Assembly: GCF_021440195.1 (NCBI RefSeq)
Contig: NZ_JAJTSZ010000002.1
Span: 1-64,000, forward strand
Reading direction: 5' to 3'
Length of the DNA stretch: 64,000 nucleotides
From: Dyadobacter sp. CY356
GTDB taxonomy: Bacteria > Bacteroidota > Bacteroidia > Cytophagales > Spirosomataceae
The position numbers were made by a program, and so were the translations under genes. This document shows, one piece after another, positions 19,963 through 29,734 of this stretch (within the stretch, counting starts at the first letter, position 1; the number at the start of each line of letters is the position of its first letter). The notes under the pieces are model-generated. The model did no database searches, was not told the DNA's origin, and was given only the letters and a program-made list of their open reading frames with translations.

Positions 19963-20616
19963 AGGATAGAGTTAAATTTATATTTTTATTGATGATTTTT
20001 ATATTTCGAACAAATAAACTATTTGAAAGAAACAGTCGCGATTTGGTAGTTTAAAATTTGGAAAGGAAACTTAAGGTTAAAATTATATTTTAAATATTAA
20101 AAATTTAACTAAACCAACACCCAGGGCCTTGTATTGCCTGTGCTGAGTCTTGATCACTTTCTGTGAAATGAATTTCGAAGGCTTAGTGTGTCATAATGTA
20201 TTTATTGAGTATTGCTTTAAGTTTGCTTGAATACCGTTTGCTTGCAAAGATTCATTTTCCGACTCCTAAATTGAATTGGAGATAAGACAATAAAAATGCA
20301 ATGTGACTATGTGAAAAATGTGAAATTTATCATCATATTCAGCGTCTGATACAGTCTTTGGAAAATAAGTTGGTGTGCAAATAGGTTGCATAGTTGAAGA
20401 ACTCTGACGCGTTGAGCATATGATTCCGTGGCAGATTGACCATTAACAGAATAGTACTCACCATATGCTCAAATAATCAATCATTTACTTAGCCTGGTCA
20501 ATTCCCAAGAAGACGATCTGCCCTCAATTTCCGAATTGCGTTGATCAGTGACTACGAATTCTCCAATCATTTCTACTTATTACAGGTTGATTGTAACGCT
20601 GATTGATAAACTCACT
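19963..20616. other. Intergenic stretch without a gene
   Basis: About 650 AT-rich bases lie between the two helicase genes. The only structure I find is a perfect 10-bp inverted repeat, TGAGCATATG at 20413-20422 and CATATGCTCA at 20462-20471, spaced by 39 bases. It could be an operator or a relic of a mobile-element end. No reading frame looks coding. Confidence 0.5.
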
Positions 20617-23600
20617 TCAAGATATTTTCAAAAATTCCCCGTCTTTTTTAATTAAGTTATTTTCTGTGCTTCGATCAATTGCAACTAAGATATCCTTCCG
20701 CATTTCCTCTGTTACTCGTGAAAAACCAAATAACTTTGCGACAAGCGGAACAGCGGAATCTGGTTGAATCGCCAGCGAGGTTTCTACTATTTTCCTAACT
20801 GCCTGCTGAATTTCCTCGGAAGAAATATATTGTAAGCGTTTGGAGGTCCCAGGGAAATTGCTTCGCTCTCGAATTACGGGAACTTTCATTTCAGGATACC
20901 ATAGGAAATCGCCGTTAACTTTTATAAGCCCAGACGAAGATGCATATCTGACTGCATCAGTCAAAGCTTGCCTGATACGTGAGCCAACTTTTGATACGCC
21001 AGCCGCGTCTGCAAGTCGTCTTGCCATTTCATCAAAATGAATAGGACTTTCAACGGCTACGATATCTTGTATCCATCCACCAAGCTTTCCCAGTGAATGA
21101 AGATGTAATTCTTGGGACGCAACTTCGGCTGGTAACAATGCTAATTCATAAACAGGTAGCAACACCTCAATTTCCCTTACCTCTTCACGAATGACCGCAC
21201 TTAGTTCCATCTGTAATTCTTCTTCAACTGAATCATCCACCAGCGTTTGATTTCTGGCAGTCTCGATTGCAGCGATGAGTCTTTGCCGTTCCTTTTCAGG
21301 ATTTCGGAACCAGTCAGTACTCCATACCCTGTACATTTTCCATCCTATTGCTTCGAGCACCTGTCTTCTGAGGCGATCACGGTCTCTGGCTGATTTCGCA
21401 TTGGCATAAGCTTCTCCGTCACATTCTATTCCTAATAGGTACCGACCTGGGTTATCATTGTCAACAACTGCCAAGTCAATAAAAAAGCCATCTGAGCCAA
21501 CTTGTCTACGAACTGTATAACCCGCCTCAACTAATTGATCAGCAACATGATCTTCAAATGGCCGGACTAAGGGAATACTTATTTCCTTGTCAATATTGAA
21601 TTTTCCATGTTGAGCAAAATAAAGAAAATTCCTTAATGCCCGAATTCCAAATTTTTCACCGGGCGTTATCGCAATATCTTCTGAGATTATGTTTGCAAAG
21701 ACCTCACAGCGCAATTTTGCTCTGGTGATCAATACATTTAATCTGCGTTCCCCGCCTTCGTTATTAAGCGGGCCAAAACGTTTTGGTACTGTTCCATCCT
21801 CGATTCGCCCATAACCTATGCTTATTAAAATAACATCACGCTCATCACCTTGAACATTTTCCAGATTTTTTACAAAAAATGGTTCGTTCGGATGGCTCGT
21901 AAAAAATGATTCGACAGCAGGGTTTTTCCTACGTTTGATCTCCAGCGCAAACTGTATAGCCTGCATTTGCTTGGAACTGAAGGCAACAACACCCAACGTT
22001 TGTTTCGGGTTTTTCAGGGCATGTTCAATAACAGCATCTGCGACATACTCAGCTTCTTTGGGATTGGTACTTGTTTTCCCTTTTTCATAAACCGTATTAG
22101 GCAAATGATGATATGCTAACCCCATTCTGGTTTTAGAGCCTGGACTTGGAAATATCACCAGACGATTTTCGTAGAATTCGCGGTTCGAAAGACTGATAAG
22201 TGATTCGTGACGGCTCCTGTAGTGCCACCTTAACATTCTTTCGGATGCACCCTGTCCGTTACACATCCCCAAGATACTTTGCATATCAGAAGTAACGTTT
22301 TCTTCATCTTCCGAGTCATTGTTCATTTTATCAAAAAAACTTGTTGGGGGAAGCTGCTTTGTGTCACCCACGACTACAAGTTGTTTTCCGCGAAGTAAAG
22401 CACCCAAAGCTTCTACCGGACGTACCTGGCTTGCTTCATCAAATATTACAAGATCAAATTCGATTGAACCAGGTGCCATAAAATTTGCAATGGACATAGG
22501 GCTCATCATGATAACAGGCTTTATTGCTTGAATTGCAAGACCAGCTTCATGAACGAGTTTACGAATTGGTTTGTGCCGGGCTTTCTTGTTAAATTCCGCT
22601 CTTAAAATATTAACCTGACCACCCGCCTCTTGCCGGGGAACACTTTCCCAATGTTTCAATGCTACCAATGCCCTGTTATACTGGAGTTTTAAAAGGTCTA
22701 TTTTTTTAAATTTTTCTACGACCTCTTCATGGCTTGTCCGTTCAAAGTTTCTTAAGGCAGCACTTGACGACACCGCTTGTTCAATTAAACTTTCATACCA
22801 GGTTTTCTGAAAAGCAATTTTTAAGAAATCGGCTGCCTCAGACCAATGGACAGATGCGTTAGTTAGAAATTGCAATCCATCGTTTTTGGCAGTTTCTTCT
22901 AAATTATTCCATGCTATTACCTGTTGAATTTCAGCAAGACGCTCCTTCCATGGGCTAAGTACCTCCATTTGAAGGGCAAATTTTTCATTCAACAAAACTT
23001 TGCCCGGTGACCTTCTAACTTCGTCAATTTCTAGTTTTTCCAGGACAGCATTTATCGTTTCTCTATGTTCCTTGATTTTTTGGTTAAGAATCCGTGCGTA
23101 TTCTGAAGCTATTGAAGCTGGTTCGTTGCGAGTTAGATATTTCAGAATATCTTGTGAAACAAATCCATTTAAAACCTGTTGATGGACAAGCAATAAATAA
23201 TCACATTGAGATTTAAGCACTTCCCAGTCTGCCCTATACTTATGCCAGCGTTTACTAAATAGGCTTACCCCCATAGGTTCGAGGTCCCTGAGTGTATTCT
23301 CTAGCCTCTTTGCTTCTAAAATTGCATCGACATAAGTAATTTTTAATTGAAGATCATTCGGTAATGCGGTTTTGCAAAAGGAAGCTAATTGTTTGTTGCT
23401 TTGCTTATAAGAGCCGTTAAGGAATTTAAAAAAACTTGAACCGTGCGTAATTAAGTTCTGTCTGATTTCAAGGACATTTTGGTCCCAGGCTTCCGGTAAA
23501 AATATCTCGGCATACTTATTACGAATTGCAGATAGTTTTTTTCCTGTATCCAATAATTCGGCAATATCGTCTTTGTTCAACAGCCATCGTTCATCCTCAA

Positions 23601-25275
23601 CAGCTAAATCTCGCAGATCGTGAGGTTGTCCTGCAAGTTCGCCAAATCGTATCAGCGAAGCAGCCTGTTCAGAACTATCGGGAATGTGGGTTCCAAAATA
23701 ATTTGCAATATTGACCGATTCTGACTGTAAGTCCGCAGTTGCTTGATATGCAATATTTAAATGAGACAAAACCGCTTCCTGATCACTGCGAAGAAACATT
23801 TTCAATCGGCTGCCCCAAAACAAGAGTTCCGTCGGAACGCCTATATCTTTAAGTCGAGCCTGTATTCGATCTGCCATCGCTTCTGCAATGGTTATCTGCT
23901 CCCTACTATAATGCTGAATTGAATCAACATTAATTTTTGGAAGCTGAACACCTTTCGTTTCATTATCTATATTTAATAAATGCCCAATTACTTTTTGCGC
24001 AGACAGTCCACTCTTAGAAATTCCTAAGTTTATTGAACTGCAATAGGCATTCAACTCATCCTTTTGTGCCTGAAGAAGAAAAATTTCCTGCTCCAAATGC
24101 AGTAGTGTAGGTCTTCCCAAATCCAAGATCCTCTTGAGTTCTTCGTGAAGCTCTTTTTTGTTCGATTTGTGACTGTGTAATTCCAGACATGCTTCGCCTA
24201 AACCAATACTGTCAAGTCTCCGCTTTACGACATCTAGTGCTGCCATTTTCTCAGCAACGAAAAGCACTTTTTTACCTTGACCGACTGCATTTGCAATAAT
24301 ATTTGTAATGGTTTGTGACTTTCCAGTTCCCGGAGGGCCTTGAATCACCATATGTCTGCCTTCCTGAACTGCGAGCATTGCAAGAACCTGCGAACTATCT
24401 GCGTCTACCACATGATAAAGGTCATCAGCGTTCGTTTCAGTATCCAGGTTATGGTCTTCTGTCGCTGTGGGAGCCGGCTCACGAAAGCCCGTCTCAAATA
24501 GTGACATTAGTATCGCATTATTGTAAGGCTTTTTATCCTCTGGCCATTTGGAGCTGTCCAGATCATGATAGATCATAAATTTGCCAAAAGAGAAAAATCC
24601 AAGCTCAATTACATCTCTTTCAATTTTCCAGGAAGGGTGATGGTCAATCCTTTCAGATATTGTATCAAAATATTTTTCAATAGTAAGTTCTTCAAATTCC
24701 GGTAGGTCTGGTAAAGTAATATTGAAATCAGCAAACATTTTGGCTTGTAAAGATAAGTTACCTCCAACATCACTACCAGTATACCTCAAACGAAAACGCT
24801 CATTTGCACTTGACCGTTCAAGCGACACGGGGATCAAAATCAAAGGAGCTTGTCTGGCATTTTCTTTATTTCCTTCTTCGTACCAATTGAGCATCCCCAA
24901 GGAAATGTAGAGAATGTTAACCCCCTGCTCCTCAATACTTGTGCGAGCGAAGTAATAGGTGTTTAGTATTTTTGCCTGAAGCTTTTTCTCTGTCTCATTT
25001 GTCTGAAGTCTAGTATCGTTATATGCATCAGTCAATTCCAATTCTGTCAGTTCCGGCAGATCTGTTTCACTATCCTCTTCTTTACCTGGCCTTCCCAAAA
25101 AGGTCATTGCTTTGGCTTGTCTAACCAAGATGTCGTATATGGCAGAAGATTTTTCTTGAACTATATGAAGGCCTCTCCCTTGAGGTACTTTATAGTTAAG
25201 CAAGGAATTTCTCATTCCCAGATCTAACAGTTCTTTTCTGGATGCTTCTAGTTTTGGAAGTAATGTTTCTAACAT
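20617..25275 (-). CDS. DUF4011-type SF1 helicase with Vsr-like nuclease domain and DUF3320-like tail
   Basis: In this 1552-aa protein the N-terminal ~200 residues begin SRKELLDLGMRNSLLNY, typical of DUF4011. An SF1 (Upf1/Dna2-like) helicase follows, with Walker A QGPPGTGKSQT at ~313 and motif II VIFDEASQV at ~938, separated by a long helical insertion. Around 1242-1330, FFIDLAVVD then GIECDGEAY and later GWKMYRVWSTDW form a Vsr/DUF559-like nuclease domain. The C-terminus is winged-helix, DUF3320-like. Such single large proteins occur in defence islands and have been tied to phage resistance, so a stand-alone defence role is the best guess. All key helicase and nuclease residues appear intact. 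It has its own transcription unit. Confidence 0.85.
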   Translation of the reverse strand: MLETLLPKLEASRKELLDLGMRNSLLNYKVPQGRGLHIVQEKSSAIYDILVRQAKAMTFLGRPGKEEDSETDLPELTELELTDAYNDTRLQTNETEKKLQAKILNTYYFARTSIEEQGVNILYISLGMLNWYEEGNKENARQAPLILIPVSLERSSANERFRLRYTGSDVGGNLSLQAKMFADFNITLPDLPEFEELTIEKYFDTISERIDHHPSWKIERDVIELGFFSFGKFMIYHDLDSSKWPEDKKPYNNAILMSLFETGFREPAPTATEDHNLDTETNADDLYHVVDADSSQVLAMLAVQEGRHMVIQGPPGTGKSQTITNIIANAVGQGKKVLFVAEKMAALDVVKRRLDSIGLGEACLELHSHKSNKKELHEELKRILDLGRPTLLHLEQEIFLLQAQKDELNAYCSSINLGISKSGLSAQKVIGHLLNIDNETKGVQLPKINVDSIQHYSREQITIAEAMADRIQARLKDIGVPTELLFWGSRLKMFLRSDQEAVLSHLNIAYQATADLQSESVNIANYFGTHIPDSSEQAASLIRFGELAGQPHDLRDLAVEDERWLLNKDDIAELLDTGKKLSAIRNKYAEIFLPEAWDQNVLEIRQNLITHGSSFFKFLNGSYKQSNKQLASFCKTALPNDLQLKITYVDAILEAKRLENTLRDLEPMGVSLFSKRWHKYRADWEVLKSQCDYLLLVHQQVLNGFVSQDILKYLTRNEPASIASEYARILNQKIKEHRETINAVLEKLEIDEVRRSPGKVLLNEKFALQMEVLSPWKERLAEIQQVIAWNNLEETAKNDGLQFLTNASVHWSEAADFLKIAFQKTWYESLIEQAVSSSAALRNFERTSHEEVVEKFKKIDLLKLQYNRALVALKHWESVPRQEAGGQVNILRAEFNKKARHKPIRKLVHEAGLAIQAIKPVIMMSPMSIANFMAPGSIEFDLVIFDEASQVRPVEALGALLRGKQLVVVGDTKQLPPTSFFDKMNNDSEDEENVTSDMQSILGMCNGQGASERMLRWHYRSRHESLISLSNREFYENRLVIFPSPGSKTRMGLAYHHLPNTVYEKGKTSTNPKEAEYVADAVIEHALKNPKQTLGVVAFSSKQMQAIQFALEIKRRKNPAVESFFTSHPNEPFFVKNLENVQGDERDVILISIGYGRIEDGTVPKRFGPLNNEGGERRLNVLITRAKLRCEVFANIISEDIAITPGEKFGIRALRNFLYFAQHGKFNIDKEISIPLVRPFEDHVADQLVEAGYTVRRQVGSDGFFIDLAVVDNDNPGRYLLGIECDGEAYANAKSARDRDRLRRQVLEAIGWKMYRVWSTDWFRNPEKERQRLIAAIETARNQTLVDDSVEEELQMELSAVIREEVREIEVLLPVYELALLPAEVASQELHLHSLGKLGGWIQDIVAVESPIHFDEMARRLADAAGVSKVGSRIRQALTDAVRYASSSGLIKVNGDFLWYPEMKVPVIRERSNFPGTSKRLQYISSEEIQQAVRKIVETSLAIQPDSAVPLVAKLFGFSRVTEEMRKDILVAIDRSTENNLIKKDGEFLKIS

Positions 25276-25839
25276 ATAATTAAATGTGAGTATCTGGGGC
25301 CTAGTGCTGAATCCAGATGGAATTAGGAAGGTTTTAATATGATATTCTCAAATCTAAGTGTTTCTTAGTTTACTTCCTAAGAGCCATAATTTATATTTTC
25401 TACCAGAGTTATCATCTCATTTAAATATCTAGTCATAAAATTTATAATAATAATTACAATGAGTTAGCTTACATGAGACCTGGGAGGGTTCAGTACTAAG
25501 AAACTAAAAATTGGGTCAACCTACTTGTAGTTTGCTGCATCAGCTCAGGATATAATTGTGATAGGCGTCATCGGGAAATTTGGATTAAGTATTTGGTGTG
25601 TAAATCCATGTTACTGCCATTATTTAGTAAAATTTAGAGTAGTGGACATCAAATTTCACGCAATGCTTAACCTGCATATTCTCCACGATGGGTAGAAAAA
25701 TGATTCTACACTACAGTATAAAGTAAACCTTTTTCAAAACCCTTATCTTCCAATGTGGCAATATCCTGATTTGTAATATTAAGCGGTTCGTTCATAATTA
25801 GCTTTTGCCGAGGACCGTTTAGCACCAAAATTCCTGAAA
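25276..25839. other. Intergenic stretch with one tiny reading frame
   Basis: No full gene is seen. On the minus strand a 29-codon frame (25706-25795) begins MNEPLNITNQDIATLEDKGF and stops at TAG 25706-25708. It reads like the start of a real protein but is cut short, so it may be the remnant of a truncated gene or a genuine micro-ORF. It lies 44 nt downstream of the membrane-protein gene at 25840. Nothing else stands out. Confidence 0.4.
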
Positions 25840-26544
25840 TCATAGATTTTCAATCATCCGATCCCGATAAATGGATATGTAAGAAATAACAGCTAGTAAT
25901 AATAAACATCCTAGGACTTGAAAACCATAACCGGGCTGAGTTGTGTAGAAAGCCCAATTAAATAGAGCATAAATCGAGATGGCCGCAAAAACACCTATTG
26001 CGAACAGATTACGGCCAGCGAGTCGAACGAGCTCTAAATCTTTGATACGGCTTATTCCAACAATTCTGCAGGCCGGTTCGATTTGAGCATCATCTCCGTC
26101 ATAAACAATTTTAATAGAGAAGGTATCTTTTGAATTTAACAGCGTGGGTTGAATGAAAATCGATTGCAAGTCCTGCGCACACACTATCTTTAGATTATTT
26201 GGAACTATTGATTTCACCTCATGATAAAGAATTTTTAAATTCCCTTGTAGTTGAATTTGAATCGCTTCTTGAAAATCATCTCTTTTTATTGGCAAGAAAC
26301 CATAGTTCATAATTTTTATCGAAACTACTCTTAATGATTCAATGGGGTTATTTTTGTAAGAAATTGAAAGTTGCTTTGCTATATCGAGATCTTCATCATT
26401 AAAAATCGACTCAGAAAATTGCACCAGATAACCTAATTTCTTCTTTCGAAACTGAAATAGAGTGACCGCTATGCCTAGAACTGTCAGTATAACAGAAATA
26501 CCCTGCCACCACGGTTTAGAAAAAAATTCGCTGATGTTGTTCAT
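25840..26544 (-). CDS. Hypothetical membrane protein with three predicted TM helices
   Basis: This 234-aa protein has an N-terminal hydrophobic helix (about 13-33, ISVILTVLGIAVTLF) and two more near the C-terminus (about 180-203 and 208-225). They frame a ~140-residue soluble beta-rich domain. The soluble part contains SIKIMNYGFLPIKRDDF, the sort of immunoglobulin-like sheet seen in membrane proteins of unknown function beside defence genes. I do not recognise a named family. It faces away from the plus-strand operon that follows. Possible roles are a membrane effector or a sensor, but there is no direct evidence. Confidence 0.6.
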   Translation of the reverse strand: MNNISEFFSKPWWQGISVILTVLGIAVTLFQFRKKKLGYLVQFSESIFNDEDLDIAKQLSISYKNNPIESLRVVSIKIMNYGFLPIKRDDFQEAIQIQLQGNLKILYHEVKSIVPNNLKIVCAQDLQSIFIQPTLLNSKDTFSIKIVYDGDDAQIEPACRIVGISRIKDLELVRLAGRNLFAIGVFAAISIYALFNWAFYTTQPGYGFQVLGCLLLLAVISYISIYRDRMIENL

Positions 26545-26866
26545 TTTAAAGTTAAAAAGTGGTTCTGGTATATCTTAGCAGGATACTGACAGTTAGATAT
26601 CCCTAATATGCATATTTCATATAAAATAATTTCATTTCCTAATGTGTGGATGCTTGAGGACAGCCAAGGTTTTGAGTTGGTAGTAGGAAAACTTAGATTA
26701 TTCATTCCTATTGCGCTACTGTGATTAATGCATAAAGGGTATACATGTCTCATCTAGATTTCAATTCGGTCTTCTAATTCGCCCAGTATTTTTTATATTC
26801 GTGTGATTAAGGTCCCTGATGGACTTTACCCAGGTTTAATTGTGCAAAACGAAAACGGAGAGAGAG

Positions 26867-27757
26867 ATGAACCTACATTCAAATTTACAGTACCCCTTAC
26901 TTAAATACCTGTCAGAGGAATTCGCAGGTAGCTTTTACCAGAATGAGCTCACCTGTTTGAACAGGATGCTAATTCTTTACCATAATAGGTATGTGTTCTC
27001 GATTTATGATGATACCGAAAATTACCTGGATGATTATGAAAGGTATCTGGAAAAACCCCTGAACTTCTGGTATCTGGCGGCTTTCAAAAGAGACCGGATC
27101 GAGATAGTAAGGAAAAGGGTGTATTTTCTTCTCAAAAATAACCGCCGGGTCTTTGATCAGCTTCTAGCCCGAAAGGATTACAGCTCGTGGGAAGCCAAGC
27201 AGCAGTCAATTCTTGAAATTTACAGATGGCTTGAAAAGCCACCCTCCGGAATCCAGCCGCCCTCAGATATCGATTTAAACCAATGGAAAAAGGAGATAGA
27301 AACGGCGCTGGCACCTTTTCTATCAGCATCAACTCAGCCAATGCCTGTAAAATCTTCGAAAAAGTCTGCGTATGAACATTTCTGTCAGGTACTTTCCGGT
27401 GCAGACCAGAGAGAGAAGCGGCAAAAATTCGAGCGGTTGATTTCAGTTCTAACACGCGAACAGTGGATCGCTCCAACAGATAACGATGGCATTTACAGAT
27501 TCCGAAATACCGGCAGAGGCGCAAGGCTTCAACTGACAGCTTTGTATTATGTGCTCAACAAACAAGGGCATATTGCCCAGGAGCTCATGGCTACACAAAT
27601 TGCTGCGCTCTTTGATAGCTGGCTTTCCCATCATATTTCAAAGGACTCATTTGTCAAGGCGTTCCAACCCGAGCAGCAGGATGCTTTTAATTGCAGCGTC
27701 CGCCAGCCGCGACACAAGTATGTCCAGGATTGTAAGTTGCTGATTCGGGATTTATAG
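26867..27757 (+). CDS. Conserved-looking hypothetical protein at the head of the ParA operon
   Basis: The 296-aa product is not recognised. I chose the ATG at 26867 because GGAGAGAGAG lies directly before it; an upstream TTG at 26840 is in frame but lacks a site. The protein is soluble, rich in charged and aromatic residues, with YDDTENYLDDYERYLEKP near residue 50-70 and no nucleotide-binding or metal motif. The C-terminal third looks helical. It precedes excisionase-like and ParA-like genes and is separated from them by an intrinsic terminator (27797-27826). By position it may be a maintenance or regulatory gene of the element. Confidence 0.6.
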   Translation: MNLHSNLQYPLLKYLSEEFAGSFYQNELTCLNRMLILYHNRYVFSIYDDTENYLDDYERYLEKPLNFWYLAAFKRDRIEIVRKRVYFLLKNNRRVFDQLLARKDYSSWEAKQQSILEIYRWLEKPPSGIQPPSDIDLNQWKKEIETALAPFLSASTQPMPVKSSKKSAYEHFCQVLSGADQREKRQKFERLISVLTREQWIAPTDNDGIYRFRNTGRGARLQLTALYYVLNKQGHIAQELMATQIAALFDSWLSHHISKDSFVKAFQPEQQDAFNCSVRQPRHKYVQDCKLLIRDL

Positions 27758-27796
27758 TGCCGATCCGGGCCTGAAATTTCACTTTTATGTTCTTTT

Positions 27797-27826
27797 CATT
27801 CCCGCCGGAACTGCGGGAATGTTTTT
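27797..27826 (+). terminator. Intrinsic terminator
   Basis: A perfect 9-bp stem CATTCCCGC/GCGGGAATG with a 7-nt loop (27797-27821) is followed by five T residues. It ends transcription of the 296-aa gene. It also argues that the following gene starts at 27879 and not at the in-frame ATG at 27819, which lies inside the hairpin. Confidence 0.85.
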
Positions 27827-27878
27827 GCTATTTGCCCGGATCAACTTTGCAGCATGTTCTACTAAAACGAGCTGCACT

Positions 27879-28178
27879 ATGATAAACAGTCAAACCAAAG
27901 TTTCGGATCTAACAGTCGCCGATCTGGAAACCACTTTAGTCCGGGTGACTTCACCGGATACCGGACAACACGCCGCAATGCTTCTGGACACCCGTCAGGC
28001 ACGCGTCTTTTTGGACGGGATTTCAAGGCACGCGCTTTACTACCAATGCGCTCACAACAGAATCCCGCACATCCGTCAGAGTGGACGGCTGTATTTTTTT
28101 AAAGACGTCCTGCTGCAGTGGAAAACACAGAATGGCTGGCAGGATGTATCTCTATCATCTCAAACCCAGCCGGTATGA
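27879..28178 (+). CDS. Helix-turn-helix (excisionase/MerR-like) small protein
   Basis: In this 99-aa protein, residues ~45-85 read like a helix-turn-helix with wing: ALYYQCAHNRIPHIRQSGRL followed by YFFKDVLLQWK. This pattern (choose-column HTH, then a beta wing, then DVLxW) is typical of excisionase-family HTH_17 proteins. These bend or mark DNA for recombinases, or act as small regulators. It overlaps the next gene by four bases (ATGA), so it belongs to an operon with the 111-aa, ParA-like and membrane proteins. It could serve as directionality factor for the island's recombinase, though that gene is 18 kb away. Confidence 0.7.
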   Translation: MINSQTKVSDLTVADLETTLVRVTSPDTGQHAAMLLDTRQARVFLDGISRHALYYQCAHNRIPHIRQSGRLYFFKDVLLQWKTQNGWQDVSLSSQTQPV

Positions 28179-28510
28179 AAGCAAGCAAAGAGCAGCTTAT
28201 CCGGCTTTTAGAAAGCAGGGATGTCAGAAGACGCAGGAAACTATACGAGTATTACGAACACTATTTTCAGCAGCAGCATTCCGCCCGGTTTACCATCGAG
28301 TTGATCAATGCAGATCTAGGCTATGCATTGGTAAACCGTCAGGATGTCAAATACATCCGGGCTCATTGCAATCAATGGAAGACAGCTCAACCGGAAACTT
28401 CTGAAACCACACAGCAGGCAGTGGAAAAGAAAAGCAAAAAACCGACCTGGACAAACCAGGAAGAATTAAAAAATCCATCCTTCACAGGATCTAAACTTGA
28501 TTCATTATGA
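28175..28510 (+). CDS. Small basic hypothetical protein in the ParA operon
   Basis: The 111-aa product is unrecognised. The start at 28175 overlaps the preceding stop as ATGA, and its own stop overlaps the ParA-like start the same way. An N-terminal helical stretch (KEQLIRLLESRDVRRRRKLY) is strongly basic. A second helical block follows, then a Gln/Lys/Thr-rich disordered tail. The size, charge and position directly before a ParA-type ATPase suggest a DNA-binding partner, doing the job ParB does elsewhere. That is an inference only. Confidence 0.6.
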   Translation: MKASKEQLIRLLESRDVRRRRKLYEYYEHYFQQQHSARFTIELINADLGYALVNRQDVKYIRAHCNQWKTAQPETSETTQQAVEKKSKKPTWTNQEELKNPSFTGSKLDSL

Positions 28511-29211
28511 AAAAGCTACATTTCATTGCACAGTCAAAAGGGGGCGTAGGTAAATCACTTCTGATATATCTGATGGCACTTAAAAACCACAATAAGGAGA
28601 ATTGTCTATTTGTAGATATGGACGCTTCTACGTTTACAAGCAGACGTCAGCTGAGCTTTGTAGATGAAGACAAGCTTGACACAGTAAGTCTTTTGAATGA
28701 AAGAGCAGCCATTCAGCGGGACAATCTTTTTGTTTATCTGGATAAGGTATCCCGAAGCCGCTATCAGGAAATTTACATTGACCTGGGCGCACCGGAAAGC
28801 GAGCAGCTTCCAGCATTAATTGAATTTGATGATGTGCAATTGCCTCTGAGAGAATTTGCCGATGATATGGACATCGAATTTCATATAGTCATCGGCGGCG
28901 CAGGTGCCTACAATGCTTCGGTTGAATACCTGCTTAAAATGGTAAAAGTTGTAAGAGATGACTTTAAGATTACGGTGTGGGAAAGTGTTACCGGTTTTCG
29001 CAAATTTCCTGAACTGGCAAAGGAACTCGCTGAGAACTGTAAGAACATGGGCCTCACTTTCCGAAGGTTCGGTGACTTTGAACCGGAGACATACGTTGGT
29101 ACTGAAATACTTTCTGGAGTAAGCAAGGGGCTAGCCCTGGAAGATTATGATCGTGGTCCAAGAAAAAGACTAATAAGAGAACTTGATATCAACTTTCGCT
29201 ATGACCGATAA
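28507..29211 (+). CDS. ParA/MinD-family ATPase
   Basis: This 234-aa protein has the deviant Walker A KGGVGKS at residues ~12-18 and a following LFVDMDAST (Walker A'-type Asp) at ~36-44. A second acidic motif YIDLGAPES near ~95 corresponds to Walker B. ParA proteins position or partition DNA by ATP-dependent binding to the nucleoid. No ParB is recognisable, but small basic and membrane proteins flank it in overlapping genes. Such ATPases often accompany mobile elements in Bacteroidota. Roles in maintaining an excised circle or in DNA transfer are both possible. Confidence 0.82.
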   Translation: MKKLHFIAQSKGGVGKSLLIYLMALKNHNKENCLFVDMDASTFTSRRQLSFVDEDKLDTVSLLNERAAIQRDNLFVYLDKVSRSRYQEIYIDLGAPESEQLPALIEFDDVQLPLREFADDMDIEFHIVIGGAGAYNASVEYLLKMVKVVRDDFKITVWESVTGFRKFPELAKELAENCKNMGLTFRRFGDFEPETYVGTEILSGVSKGLALEDYDRGPRKRLIRELDINFRYDR

Positions 29212-29734
29212 GACTCCACTGCAGAATAAAGAGCTGCTGCTTATCAAGGCAGATTACCTGGCCCGCTACGGCATGGAGATGGATGACTGGACGGCGATCA
29301 CGATGCTGGACAATCAGGTGCAGCTCGATAAAATGAATATGCAGCTGCTTGCCAACCTGAGAGAAAATAAACGGCTCAGTGAAACCTTCAAAGGCTCGAT
29401 CAAACAGATTCACTTCAACTCAAAACCGGAAGCTTTCCGCTACGGTTTTGGGCGGAGTCTTCCGTACGCTGTCTGCTCTTTGATCCTGGGCATTTTCATT
29501 TACGTTTACATGAGTACGTACAAAGATTATGAAAATCTGAAATACACAGTCCGCAACTACCGTAATGTCACCAGCTATGAATACCTGATCAGTCAGGGGG
29601 AATTAACAAAGGATGACGGGGTTGTTTACCTGATCTTAAAGCCGGTCAAAAAAGGTAAGCACATCTTCGGGCAGACCTACGAGTTTGACGAAAGGCAAAA
29701 AGTGGTCAAAGTGCCCCTTAAAAGGTTACAATGA
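29201..29734 (+). CDS. Single-pass membrane protein, last gene of the ParA operon
   Basis: This is a 177-aa protein. I take ATG 29201 as start (MTDKTPLQNKELL); it overlaps the ParA-like gene by 11 nt. A soluble helical N-terminus of ~80 residues is followed by one membrane helix (about 84-103, YAVCSLILGIFIYVYM) and a periplasmic or cytosolic domain of ~70 residues. The family is unknown to me. A membrane protein in an operon with ParA, excisionase-like and basic proteins recalls mobilisation or partition modules of Bacteroidota elements, but no transfer protein is recognisable. Confidence 0.62.
   Translation: MTDKTPLQNKELLLIKADYLARYGMEMDDWTAITMLDNQVQLDKMNMQLLANLRENKRLSETFKGSIKQIHFNSKPEAFRYGFGRSLPYAVCSLILGIFIYVYMSTYKDYENLKYTVRNYRNVTSYEYLISQGELTKDDGVVYLILKPVKKGKHIFGQTYEFDERQKVVKVPLKRLQ

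Noticed and set aside
20413-20471. 10-bp perfect inverted repeat TGAGCATATG/CATATGCTCA
   Set aside because: It is spaced by 39 bases with no gene nearby to control. Too little evidence for an operator or transposon end.
26541-26753. 70-codon minus-strand frame at the start of the 234-aa membrane protein gene
   Set aside because: No ribosome-binding site, unnatural composition, and it reads into the neighbouring gene.
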